Assembly (NCBI RefSeq): GCF_910589235.1
Contig: NC_060960.1
Span: 2,422,839-2,486,838, forward strand
DNA length: 64,000 nucleotides
Source of the DNA: Vespa crabro
Taxonomy: Eukaryota; Arthropoda; Insecta; Hymenoptera; Vespidae
Direction of reading: 5' to 3'
Positions 49,447 through 62,073 of the stretch are shown in pieces. The notes under the pieces are model-generated. The model was not told the origin of the DNA, ran no database searches, and saw only the letters and a list, made by a program, of their open reading frames with translations. Numbering within the stretch: position 1 is the first letter of the stretch; every line of letters starts with the position of its first letter. The translations under genes were made by a program, and so were the position numbers.

Positions 49447-52400
49447 CTATATCCGAACTTTTTCTTCGATAATGTTCTTGTATAAATCATCTGTCAGTTT
49501 CACGTACATGCCCGTCCGATCGAGGAAGTAAATTGGATCTACCAACTATATGAATTAAATTAAATAAATAAAATTTCGTAAAGCTGATTATTAAAAAAAT
49601 AATCCATTCGATTTTTACCTTTGTAATATCGTAACCTTCACGCTGAAGATCCTTCTTCTTCAATTTATATGTACCTATAAGAACGACGTTAACTATATAG
49701 AAAAATATCTTGAACAAAGTTTTAGACAGATTTAGTCATTAAAGTTTACCAGTCATGGGTAATTTCGAGAGAACACGAATGAAAAGTGGTCGAGCATAAC
49801 TAGGAAGAACCTTTTTTACACCTTCAGCTAATTCCTTTAAATTTAAAGTTCCTTCTGGATCATAAATAGCACCCATGCCAGCCTTACCTTCGTTTCCAGG
49901 TACCTGTCAACAATAATGTCTCATTAGAAAATATTAGAACAAATGATTGTAAACTCAATACAAAAGTTTATATTATGTTGTTTGTTTTATTGATAAAAAT
50001 TATTAATTCATGTTTGTTGAATAAACCTTTAAAAAGCTGCTCTATAAAATTTTAAAGAAATATTTTAAAACAATATTATTATTTGCTAATTAATAAATAT
50101 TAAAACGGAATTAATATAAAAACTATATTATTATGAATTATACAAATACATGTAGTTAATTGTTAATAAGGAAAAATAGATGACTCACTTCGACACCATA
50201 AACGACTGTATCCATGAGACCTATGACATTACTAACAACAGCCTCGACTTCAGAAGTGGCCACGTTTTCTCCACGCCACCTAAAAAAGAAAATTATTTGA
50301 GAAGTTAATATGATAAATCAAACTAAAAGATAAACATTGAAAATACATACCTGAATGTATCACCGGTTCTATCCTTGAAGTAGAAGTATCCCAATTCATC
50401 CATAACCAAAATGTCACCTGTTCGAAAAACGCGGTTAAATCATGGCGCGGTGAGTTCTCAATTGGTAGTACAAAATGACCGCTTTTTTTTTTTTTTTTTT
50501 GTCTTATGATTTCAACCGACCAGTATTGAAGACACGATCACCCTTCTTGAAGACGTCACGTATGATTTTCTGCTCCGATGCCTTCTGATCGGCGTAACCA
50601 CTGAAATCGTTCACAGCCTTCCCTGGATTAATTTTTCCAACGAAGATACCGGGCTCTCCTGAATAATTAAAAACAAAAAGAAAAAAAAATAGTTACTCCT
50701 TTTAATCAATTATGAACTTAAGAAAATTGTTTTCAAAATATACAAGTAGAGTAAAAAAAGAAACTATGTCCTAATGTCACTTCTTAATTATGATCAGAAT
50801 TTAAATAAAATCAGATAAATATTCAGATCGCAATTTGAAATATGTTAGACTTTTAAATATTCATATCGTAATTAATCATTCATATAATAATTAATAATTC
50901 ATATATTAAATATCATATATCATCGATTTTTTAATTAAACATAAAAATATTGTTATTATTAACGTACCAGGTTTACAAGGTATGCAAAAACCTTCAGGTC
51001 CTCTAATCGGTTCTCCGGTTTCTTCATTGACTCTTAATAAAGTGACTGGATAGAGATTGCCGGCGAACCTTGGCACAAATCCAACTGCACCGACTCTATT
51101 ATCGATGTTCACTACGATGTAAACAGGTATAATGAATACAGTACGTCTAATTATCCGTTGAAACATTTCACATTAGATTCATTGGAAAAAAAAAAAGAAA
51201 AAGAAAAAGAAAAAATAGAAAATAAATTACCAAGATTCGAGTTTCCTTCGGTAGCACCATAAAATTCACCGATTTGTTTAACGCCAAATCTCTCGACGAA
51301 GGGCTTCCAAATTTGTGGCCTTAAACCATTCCCATACATGAGTCTTACTTTGTGAGTCGTGTCATATGAACTCGGTGGAACGGTCAAAAGATATCGGCAA
51401 ATTTCTCCGATGTACTGAGCTATCTAAAATAAAAATGAAAAATATTGAATTGTTCGGTATTATGTGTGCATATATAATTCAATAAAAATAAATACAAATG
51501 ATATTTACCTATATATATATATAAAATATTGAAAATTTCAATATTACTTATTGACTGATAAAAAATTAATATGTATATATTAATAAACCTAATAAACTAA
51601 TGTGTTAAAGAAAGATTAAATATTTGATATCGATAAAAAATATATAAAATACTTACGGTACATTCATAGTGAACGCAATCGGACCAAAATTTCGAGGCAC
51701 TAAAACGTCTACGAAGAACAACGGTTATTCCTGTGAGCAATGGTTGTCCAGCTCCTATTATACCTCCAGCCGTGTGATAGAGAGGTAAAGAATTATAAAT
51801 TCGATCGTCTGAACGTAGAGCCAACATGGAGTATACGCCATAAGCCATTAACATATATCTGAAGGAATACAATTGTACTATGATATTATTCATTTTAACG
51901 AGGAAATATTTTGTTATACATTTAACGTACCTAAGATTATTGATAACAGCTGCCTTTGGCATTCCAGTCGTACCAGACGTATAAATGTATATCAATTTGT
52001 CTCGTGGATTACCTAAAGCAATATCTTCGACAAGAGGTCCTGGATCTACACTGAGAATTTCTTTGTTTAGATCGATTGCTTCCTCTAATATAGACACATC
52101 TTCGTGTTCTGACCATTGAAACAGCTTCAGTTCTGGTAATTTGTCTTTTATATCACGTACCGCTGTAAAAAATAAATAAATAAATAAAAATAAAAATAAA
52201 GCGTTGATTGTACTTATCAGAATTGTTCAAGCTTTACGATATTTAACAAATTGCTTTTCTCTTCTTGGAATATTCCTTAAGATTATGCCAATTTTAAAAT
52301 GTATTTTGTGTATCTAATCAAATACAATAGTTAGCATTATTATCTTTTTAAATGGATCATACTATTATTTGAGTTTTTCAATATATTTGGTTTTACTAAA

Positions 52401-53980
52401 GTTTTCTTTGTTGTCGTTGCTTTTTTTTGTTTTTTCAAATATTTTAGGACATTTGTTTGAATCATAGATTTTCTAATTTTCTAAAAGAAAAGTTTCTTAC
52501 CGTCCTTCAGTTCAGAGCCAAAGATAAGAACCTTGCAGTTCGCCGTTTTAATGCTATGGATTAAAACCTCCTGTCGAAGATTGGTGTTGATGAGAGCACC
52601 AACAAAGCCAGCTTTGCTCAGACCCAACCAAGTTCCAATGTATTCCGGACGACCTTCCATAGCTAGAGCTACGCTATCCCCCCGTGAAAGTGGTCGCATG
52701 CGAAAATAACGTCCTATTCTGTTGCTGAATTCTTCGAGCTGTAATATAATGGGAAAAAAAAGAAATAAAGAAAAAGAAAAGAGTTTTTTTTCAAAAGATA
52801 ATGTTCCATTGTAATCTGATTTTGATGTTTATATTGTTGATATTTTATTTATAATAAACGTGTAATTAAAAAAACAAAAGAAGAAAATCATCAAGACAAA
52901 TTAAATATTATATTTTCGGAACATTTCAATTTATAAAATATTAAATCCGTACCTGTTGATAAGTCCATTCTTTATCCTCGGAAATATATGCTACTTTCTC
53001 AGGATGACGTTCAACCAATCTTGAGAATACCCTAGCCACTGTAAATCCTCGTGTTTCCCACCACCATAAAAGTATGTTCACTTGTATGAATCTAATGGCT
53101 CCTCTGTACAAAGAAAAAAAAAAAAGAGAGAAAAGAAATAATAACACAGTTACATATATAAAATTAAATGTTACTCATCTTACATATATAAATGATAATA
53201 ATATTCAGATACAATTTTTAAAACATATTAAATCAAACGAATATTATTAATCTTAGATTAGACAAAGATTAATAATTTTTTTTTTAAGTTTTACTTACTA
53301 AAATTTACGATGTGTAAAAATTTACACATCGCAAATTTTTGATATCCAATGATATTTATAATTTCTTATCTCGAAAGAAATATGTCTGCCGATAGAAAAC
53401 TAGATCACGATCATGAATAATTTCTGGTATCAATTGCATGCATCCTTGATTTCATAAAAGAGACTCTCTATTATGTTCTAAAAAAAATGGGGTGAGAAAA
53501 CGAGCGAATCACGGTCACGAACACGAGTCCCAGAATGACGAACGATCCTGAATACACGGCTTCGTGCTATCTAGCACGACATCTTATCCTATCGATGTAA
53601 ATTGATTAATTCCATAAGGAGCACGTGCGTGCATGGCTATCAGTGCGACATGTATGAAAGGTCTCTGATAATTCCTTTTTCTTTTTTTTTTTTTCACCGA
53701 GATACTTGGACTTTGAAAGGTATATATCCATTTCAAAGAATAAATGTATTCATACATTAAAAAGTTTACATGTGAATTTACATTTGTACACATTTAAACT
53801 ATTATTTTACACATCTAAATGTTCTATTACACATCTAAAAATTCTAAAAAGTTCTTTTTCTTTGAATCAATACGTTATATTAATATATTAATTAGCTATA
53901 TATCTTAATAATAAAATCCATACGCAGGTGCATAATTACTGATGTGTATGCTAAAATGCATAATTGTCATATGACTACGT

Positions 53981-54016
<36 letters not shown>

Positions 54017-57000
54017 GTATCAGTTTAGTTTTAGACATTTAAAAAAAAATCGAGACAAATCTAGTTGTCTAATTTTTCTCTTTTTCTTTTTTAATCTATT
54101 TTTTTTATAAATATGTAGGTATGTAGATTTTATTTTTTTCTCTATCTTTCTTTCTATCAATAGGTTATGGTAATAAATTCCTTACCAACAACACAACAAA
54201 AAAATCTTCTATGAAACCTTCGATTAAAACACTTAATTATTTATATGAATTTTATTTTCAAAAACATTTTTATTGGTTCGTCGAAGGCCGATAATTGAAA
54301 AACAATATAAATATATCTTCACTAACACAAAGAAATTGATATTTTTTTTTTAAATCGTGCACACATTATATGTAAAGAATCATTGCAAATTATCCCTAAC
54401 GATTAAGGCCATCATATGCATTCCATGTTTTTTTAATTTATGCTTCGTTCTACATGGCAAAACCGCTCATTTACTATTCTTCTTGGAACGTTATTATATA
54501 ACAATATATTTAGTAAAATGAAGAACGTAAAAATAAGAATAAAAATATAAATGTTATTCTGTTTATCATTTCATTACTTTTAAAAAAACACCTCGAATAA
54601 AAATCAATGAATCATGTTACTTCAATTTAAATTAATTTTAATTTATAACACAAATAAAAATTTGCTTATTATATTAATCAAATATTTGTTTTTTTGTTTC
54701 CTCAATACTTCTTGGAAAATTTGTAAAAAGCTAAATTTATTTCGAACATTCTGAATTTTAATAGTGTCCCTGAAAGATTACGCCTTTGTTAGCCAGCTCG
54801 TTTCTATCAGTCGACACTAGCCACAGTTCCCCTACCAACTACGTATTCACCATGATTAAATAGAGCCGAATGAAATAACGAAAGACGTAGAGGAAAATAA
54901 CTTTCATCGTTGAACATCGTTACTTTAAAAAATAGTTATCACGAATATTTACACAGAAACACAGAGAATATTTTGTAAACATTCTTAAAAATAAAATATT
55001 AATCACGATCCTTGCGGTTCAAAACAAGTTTTACACATTTGTAGCAAATTACATCCAACGGAAAGCAATAAAATTATCAATGTCAACTGAACGTGTCCAT
55101 ACTGAACATATGTGCATGCACAAATCATAATAAATAATTTATTATAGCGTGTGTATGTGTGTTGTGTGTGTGTGTGTGTGCATGTAAGTGAAAAAAATAC
55201 GTCTATTACGTTCAAGCTTTTTCAAACAAGATTCAAAAAAAAAAATAATTCTATCCTTTCACTATATTTTCTTGTACATTCGTATTACTCGAAATAATTT
55301 AAAAATATCCCCAATTTTCTTTTTCATTTATCCCTATTATCGACCACTAACGATCAGTCCATCCACAGGAAGTAGTTAAATTTTCGATCCACCCTAACGT
55401 TTCCATGACAATAAATGGGATCAAAGTCTAATCACATAACGCATGCGGCCAAGTGATATGACGATCCATCAACTTGTTGCGAATATTTCCGATGATTCCT
55501 TTGGTAGAATAGTATTACGTAAATCGATCTGATATTTTTAAAACGATTTAAATGTAAAAATGTTATCAATTATATTTCGCATAGATGGACGATATATTGA
55601 ATATAAATAAAAATACTTATTTATGCGGAGATGTATAATTTATAAGATTAAATTTATAAAGTGCTATTATAAGAATCAGCTATTAGATTTTAGATTTAAA
55701 TATTGATAACATATTTCGTCCACTGGACTTATAAAATATAGATAACCTAAAAACAAAAGGATTTTAATATAGAATATCATAATGTAGATTATATTAATTA
55801 ACTTTCGATCATAATCTGATTTATATTATTTTGCAGGCACACGAGTGATATTTAGATTGTTATACATTTTTTGATAACTCGTGATAAAAAGAAAAGTATC
55901 GTACGATAGAAGTTAGCCATTGACGATTGCCCAAGCATTTATCATGCTCGTTAGCAAATAATCGTTAGTCACACAAGAAGACTCAACACTTAGTCAATCT
56001 GCCTCACTTACTGCTCGTTCGTTAATATCAACGTGCGTCGATAGGGACTATACTTTACTGACAGTAAAAGGCATGCCGGGCATACCTTAACAACTTAAGT
56101 TCTTTTTTGATCACGAAAATCCCCCCAAAAAAAAGCGAAACAAACAATCAAAATATAAAAATATCTATAAGACAATTTGATTTCAATACCGATGGCATAC
56201 CTCGAAATATAACTTATTATAATATAGTATTACATGTTCTAAGTATATAATAAAAATAAATAGATAGAGGATATAGATACTTGCTTAAGTTTACTTGTAC
56301 ATTAACTGTTTAAATATTAAAATATATAATAAATTTGAAGTACTTATTTAGCATACATCTGATACAAAAATATACAGCAAATGATAACGAGAAGATAAAA
56401 ATGAAATTATAACGGATAATATAGTATGAAAATCCATCTTATTATAGCAAACAATTTTCGAAAATTAATATAATTATTACTTCATTTGATTATACGCATT
56501 ACAATGAGATTTGAGTTCGTACCAAAAATGTAATAGCTTGACATTGTGATTAGATCTATAGAAGTTCGACTATGATCGATTGACCTTAGATACATATATA
56601 ATATATTCGATAGATTTTATATGCGCATCTAGGACCAGTACCATCTCCAGCATAATAATTAAACTCAATGACCCCGACTTTATTGGGGTCAAGTGAGTTG
56701 CAACGAACTTCGTCAGTTCGGTCTATCCGTACTAGTGACCCTTTCCTTACCAGTTGCTGTTATATAAGGCTTTCACACGTTTCAAAGAAATCATATTTTC
56801 ATAATGAATATGGAAAATGAATAATGATACGATGAGTAATAAAATAATGAACAATAAAACGATAAAAATGATAAACAATAATGAGAAAAAATATTAACAA
56901 TATTAAAAATAAAAAAAAAGAAATATTGAATATTTTGCTATATCTTATAATATATATAATTAAGGCTAAGAAAAAGAAAAAAAGAGTAATAGCATATGAA

Positions 57001-57316
57001 TCAAATTTAAATATTAACATACTTTGAAAAATTATAATATTTATATAATCAATATAAATATTTAAAAGTTTGCAAAAAAAAAAGAGAAAAAAAATTAATA
57101 TAAAATATAAATTCTAAATATAATATTTACGTAATTACTAGCCAAAGTTTTATTACTAGCCAAAGTTTTATTACTATCACAAACACACACACACACACAC
57201 AAGTTATAAATTCACAATTTTAATGTGAGAATATTTCTAAAAAATTAAGAAGAAGAAAAAAGAAATAAAATATCCAAATTGAAATCCTTGGATTATTTTT
57301 TTGTCAGAACGATTCA

Positions 57317-57362
<46 letters not shown>

Positions 57363-58570
57363 TAACAATTACACTTACGTATTACATTAATAATTATATA
57401 TTAAACTTATAAATTTATTAAAAATATCTTTTCTCTTTTATCTATATATACATACCGAATTTTTTTTTTAAGTAAATATAATCGTTATTTATAAATAGCA
57501 ATCATATTAGTTATATGATGATATATATTTTGTTTATATTAAATACGGACACTGTGGTAGCATAACACAAAAGTAGAAATTATCACGGTCCATTGATCAC
57601 GTGAGTAACGTTTTTCTAAGCTATATTTAGAACTATATGCATACAATGGAGCGTACAATTAATGTCTCGTATCGAACTATTATTAGATGATTGACAAAAC
57701 AATCGTCTTAAATCAATACTTTATAATTTATACATAAATATATAAGCATTAATTGTAAGAAAAATATTATAATGTTAAATTTCTTAATTTACGAAACTTA
57801 ATTACGAAATTTAAGAAACATTTTTCGTAAATTAAGAAATTTAATTAAAAAACAATCGTATATTTTTGTAGATAAATATAATAATTAATTAATATAATAA
57901 TTAATTACGAAGAAAAGTTATTTTATATAACGAATATTTTTTATATGATTAATAAGATTTTGATTGATGGAAAAAAAAATGTAGAAAATATGTTATAAGT
58001 TTGTAAAATAATCGAAAAAAATGAACTATTGATTTCTTTATATCAAGTTTCACATATTCATCGAACCTCTTCTTCCTTTAGAGATATTCGACCTATTCAA
58101 TGTAGATATATACGTACATACATATATATATATACATACACACTTGCAGTAATTAATGTTTCCGTAATATTTTCACAACCTTCAGATATTGTCTTCAATC
58201 GTTTATACGTAAATATTCGAATGCGAAACCAGTTACGGCACGATTGTACATAAATGAAACATTATATATAAATAAACAGAACAGGCCATTTTAATTAAAA
58301 AATATGTTCCAAAGGTTGTCCTCTAGAAAAAAAAAGTAGCAAGCTCATATTAATTAATTTCGATTGAAATGATTGGTATATTATTATTCATACGATTGAA
58401 ATGCATAAAGAGAAAAATTTGAGAAATCAAAGACCATTAATAATCACCAAAAATATAATGATCAATAAAAAAAAATATAATAATTAATTCATATGTATAG
58501 AATACGTCGAATTCAAACAATGAAAATCAAAAATTTGAAACGTTTGTGCATTTGAAATATTCAAGAAAAT

Positions 58571-58607
<37 letters not shown>

Positions 58608-58969
58608 TAATTCTTGCAAGTAATAATATATAATATATCATTACAATAATAAACTAGCTATCACAAACATATACAATAAGAAAATGTTTGAGAAAAAGGA
58701 AATCGAGGAATATCGAGTAAATGAACAAAAGAGGTAAAGGTAGAAAGAGAAACAAAGAGAAAGACAGATAGACAGAGGTGGTGGGAGAGAGATGGGGAGA
58801 TGGGAGGGGGAGGGAGGAGAGAAAGAGAAAGGAAGAGAAATACTCACAAAATATCTCTTGGTAAAGTCTTGTAAAGCACATAGATGAAGCGCCATCGTCC
58901 TCCCGTGAGGAAAAAACCTCCAACAACGATGCTCGCCACAGCAACGAGCATCTGTTCAAATCCCGACAT
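49447..58969 (-). CDS. Fatp: Long-chain fatty acid transport protein / very-long-chain acyl-CoA synthetase (SLC27 family), complete, 13 coding exons
   Basis: This membrane protein takes up long-chain fatty acids and couples them to CoA at the expense of ATP. Coding exons: 58848-58969, 52953-53103, 52501-52738, 51931-52162, 51657-51858, 51231-51423, 50968-51111, 50521-50658, 50351-50417, 50189-50279, 49750-49903, 49619-49674, 49447-49545. They total 1,887 nt, or 628 residues, normal for the family (about 620-650). The ATG at 58,969 leads into a hydrophobic N-terminal segment (about 8-23) and then RWRFIYVLYK. The AMP-binding P-loop reads TSGTTGMPK (232-240). YGATEGN lies at 370-376, and the FATP/VLACS signature DRTGDTFRWRGEN at 489-501. 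The C-terminus ends PIYFLDRTGMYVKL and about 17 more residues. Intron 1 is about 5.7 kb; the other introns are 70-800 nt. Whether it is closer to vertebrate SLC27A1 or SLC27A4 cannot be settled by eye. Confidence 0.96.
53300..53339. repeat. Near-perfect 19-bp inverted repeat with 2-nt loop in Fatp intron 1
   Basis: Arms 53300-53318 and 53321-53339 pair at 18 of 19 positions around GATGTGTAAA/TTTACACATC, about 200 nt past the Fatp exon 2 acceptor. The tight loop would extrude readily as a hairpin. Confidence 0.8.
57134..57169. repeat. Perfect 18-bp tandem duplication in Fatp intron 1
   Basis: ATTACTAGCCAAAGTTTT occurs twice back to back, close to a short CA repeat (57,180-57,200). Confidence 0.9.
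57775..57844. repeat. Perfect 22-bp inverted repeat (hairpin) in Fatp intron 1
   Basis: The arms 57775-57796 and 57823-57844 are exact reverse complements, with a 26-nt loop. The arm contains TTAATTTACGAAA and is not a simple TA repeat. It could be a small fold-back element or a structured intronic RNA. Confidence 0.85.
58574..58604. repeat. Poly(A) tract of about 30 nt in Fatp intron 1
   Basis: A pure A run; a second one of about 28 nt lies at 53,987-54,014 in the same intron. No retroposon body or target-site duplication was recognised next to either. Confidence 0.85.
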
Positions 58970-59237
58970 GGTTTTGTGCAATCGAACGGCCGTTCTTTCT
59001 AAGTTTTCACCTTCAACTGTTCCTTCTTCTTCTCTTTCGATAGATCACAACGCTCTACGGCGCATACAAGCGTTTGAGAATCAAAAACGCTCTCTTGTGT
59101 ACTTTTGATTTTCCACGTGATATTTAAAATGATAATAAACAATTAAAACAAAAAGCAAAGAAAAAGAAAAATAAAAACTGCACAATGTTGTCACGGAAAC
59201 GCACACGTTTTAGAAAAGATCAAAATATTTCGAATAT

Positions 59238-59269
<32 letters not shown>

Positions 59270-60094
59270 TATATATATTTTTTTTTTTTTAATTAATAAA
59301 GAATTAATCGGATCGTTCGATGCGATGATTATTTGTTTTAACAGTTTTACTTCTTTTTTCTTTTTATTTTAAACTCGACTGGCAAGAATTATCACGAACA
59401 CACGCGAGTCAACCGCCAGCTGAGCGACGACTAAACTCACACGTTCACAAGTAACATCACGCATCTATCTCTCTTTCTCTCTTACTCTTTCTTTCTCCTA
59501 CTCTTTCTTTCGGCTTCACCAACTCACATACGACGTAAGTGCCCATCATAGCAGGATATTGCCGTAACCGACCTCGTCGAAAAGAATGCCATTTTTTAGC
59601 ACTCTGCTGATTAATTCTCATCATTCCCGTTCAAAGATCTCTTCTTTGACAGTCGAATCTATGCACGACTTTGCTTTATACACTTTTTGTTTTTGTTTTG
59701 TCTCTTTTCTTTTCTTTCCTTTTTTTTTTTTTTTATATCTCGTTATAAGAACAAAGAGATCATTGACCAATATTATAATCATTATAAATTTATTTTAAAT
59801 GCAATCGGTACAAATTTATTTTAAATGCAATAAAGAATTATTATTAAAAAATAAAAGGAAAAAAGAAGAAAAATTTTTTTATCTATATATCTTCACTATC
59901 ATATCTTAAACGATAACATTAAGATAATATCGTTTCTATTAAAAATTTTGTCGTTAAGACAAAGATATTTAAAAAAAAAAGGACATTGATCAAAGTATAA
60001 CTTCTTTATCTTCATCTTTATAACGAAAACAATGTGTAACGATTCAATTATAACAAATTTGAAATTTTTTTTCTATACTTTATCTTAATACGAC
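58970..60094. other. Fatp 5' flank and VAMP4 3' flank
   Basis: The stretch 58,970-59,110 and 59,385-59,660 is less AT-rich and should contain the Fatp leader and promoter. No TATA/initiator pair was clear enough to mark. Confidence 0.5.
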
Positions 60095-60100
60095 TTTATT
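60095..60100 (-). terminator. Candidate poly(A) signal of VAMP4 (AATAAA on the minus strand)
   Basis: The hexamer lies about 215 nt past the VAMP4 stop, just beyond a TA repeat. In DNA this AT-rich such hexamers are common by chance, so position is the only support. Confidence 0.3.
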
Positions 60101-60158
60101 TTAACGACGAAGATATTTTATACCATTTAACAAATATATAAAATATATAGGTATATAG

Positions 60159-60209
<51 letters not shown>

Positions 60210-60314
60210 AGCTTATAATTAAATACGCACAAATAATTCCGCGAAAAAAGGTACAAAGACAAGGTCTGTGCTTGTGACATCGACTGTGATCTCTCGTTGT
60301 TGAAGATATTTAGG

Positions 60315-61961
60315 TCACGTATACTTGATAATAATGGATACTGCAAAGAAAAAAATTGATATAAAAATAAATAAATCACAATAGTATCCAGAAGAGTCTA
60401 CAAAATAAACATGCCAATATTGAAAATATTTGAAAGACAAGCATACAAGCGTATATTAACAAAGAATAGCGTTTCGTGGGATAAAAAAGGGTTATTGAAA
60501 AAAAATCGATTTTTCGTTTAAAATAATGATAAAACTAATCTATCTTTCGTTTTAATATTAAAATCCATTTCTATCGATATGAGCCTGTAAATCATGAGCT
60601 TTAGATAATAAATATGAAGAAAAAGAGATAAGTTAAACACGCATGTACCTTCATTTCTGAAGAACAGAATACCACTTTATAGGATGTTTGCTATCTGAGA
60701 ACCAGGTAAAGCGCCAAGATGTCCAAAACTGAAAATGATACGCGGGAAAAGGATCCAATGAGTGATATTCAATAAGAATGAAAGAGAGCAATAGAAAAGG
60801 ACCAAACAGGCGTTTTTCTTCTTTAGAAAAAGGAAAAGAAAAAGGAACTAAATAAGAAACGATGAAGTATTAATCTGAGAAGTGCAACATGTAGGATAAT
60901 ATCAAATAAAAAAAAATAGTACTAGCCATGCTAATAATAGGATTTGTTAACACAATGTGCAAACTCGCATGTTTATACCAAGAAAGAAGTTTACATTAAA
61001 CGAGAATAAGAACCATGCAATCCATATTTTTCTATTAATTAGCAAAAGCATATCAGTCGTACCAACGATAAAGAGAACGATTGTCAATGTAACACTGACA
61101 ATAATAATCCGTGATTTCACGTTTTGTAACCATGCTCTTCGTTGTGCTTTTTTTGCTGCTTCTCTAAATTGACTACCAGCCATAGACAGCCGATCACTTG
61201 CATCTTGTAGATCCTCTAATCTCTCTCCACGTTCCATGACTTTCTTCACGTTATCTCGCATCACATCTGTCACCTCTTGAATTTGGATTCTGATACTAAG
61301 CAATATAAAATATATTTGTGTAAACATTCTGTATACCTTATATGATAAATTACTTAAACATATCCATGACTTATTTTTTTCCAATTCTATACTCTTAAAA
61401 GATTTCTTTACAATTTAAGTATTAAAAATAAGATATGTATTTACCTATCCATTTTTCCATCGGCTCTGCTTATTCCATTTGACGTACTGGGACGGCTGAA
61501 ATCATATGTCAGACATGATGGGAGGATAAAAGGCATATCTTAAGTCTTCAACATTTTCATGATCTTAATGAACCTCCACTGATGAGAGTTGATATATCAA
61601 GCAGTTTTTTCATTGCTGTATTACAAAATAATATTAGATTGATATACAACGATTGATATACAATAACAAAAAATAACCAAGATTGCTGAAATAATTTCAT
61701 TATTGAAATATTATATTATCCATAAAATATCCAAACGACTTACTTAAATATCATATCTTCATCGGGCTCACTATCATGTTCCAAGAGGGTTTCCTAAAAA
61801 CAAATGTTTCATACGAATATCAGGTTCCCGCCATGATCTTCATTAAAATTCGTGATGTATTATTTGAAGCACCATACGTCAAAAAGCATGCTCACTTTTT
61901 CGTCCTTATCCGCAGACCTTATATCCTCTCTAGATAGATTACTTTTGCTGATGGTAGCCAT
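60315..61961 (-). CDS. VAMP4: Vesicle-associated membrane protein 4-type R-SNARE, complete, 5 coding exons
   Basis: This tail-anchored R-SNARE would act in fusion at the trans-Golgi network and endosomes. Coding exons: 61896-61961, 61744-61793, 61445-61495, 61063-61295 and a tiny last exon 60315-60340. Phases agree and the sum is 426 nt, or 141 residues, the same length I recall for human VAMP4. Residues 23-35 (ETLLEHDSEPDED) are a dileucine followed by an acidic cluster, the layout known from mammalian VAMP4 as its TGN-sorting signal. The SNARE motif runs from about 60 to 115, with the zero-layer arginine at 78 inside MERGERL. A membrane anchor (119-138) ends in IIIKYT, close to the mammalian VAMP4 tail. 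Exon 4 can also be read through its donor into an unrelated tail, or spliced to another acceptor at 60,728; both fit the family worse. The upstream exons have weaker homology but consistent phases. Confidence 0.9.
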
Positions 61962-62004
61962 GATTCTTAAATAATTTATCAAACCTTTTCCAATATAGAT
62001 ATAA

Positions 62005-62073
62005 CTATGACGAACTTTTAAAAACGAATGAAATTTCCACGTTACACTTTTTGTCGAACGTATACACAGCCAT
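62005..62073 (-). other. Possible upstream ORF in the VAMP4 leader, 22 codons plus stop
   Basis: An ATG at 62,073 opens 22 codons (beginning MAVYTFDKK) and stops 43 nt before the VAMP4 start. It matters only if transcription begins above 62,073, which I cannot tell from sequence. It may be chance. Confidence 0.2.

Larger units (their letters stand above)
53104..58847 (-). other. Intron 1 of Fatp (about 5.7 kb)
   Basis: Bounded by the donor GTGAGT at 58,847 and an acceptor TTTGTACAG at 53,104. It holds two hairpins, two poly(A) runs, an 18-bp tandem duplication, a TA repeat (57,321-57,361) and CpG-bearing pockets at 53,380-53,720, 54,780-54,860, 55,900-56,100 and 56,620-56,780. No nested gene was recognised. 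Confidence 0.85.

Noticed and set aside
58574..58604. Poly(A) tail of a retroposed copy
   Set aside because: No gene body, target-site duplication or LINE/SINE sequence was seen next to it.
60947..61384. Single 145-codon ORF covering the VAMP SNARE motif
   Set aside because: It runs into intron on both sides: the first about 30 residues lie before the acceptor at 61,296, and the tail lies past the donor at 61,062. The spliced model fits the family better.
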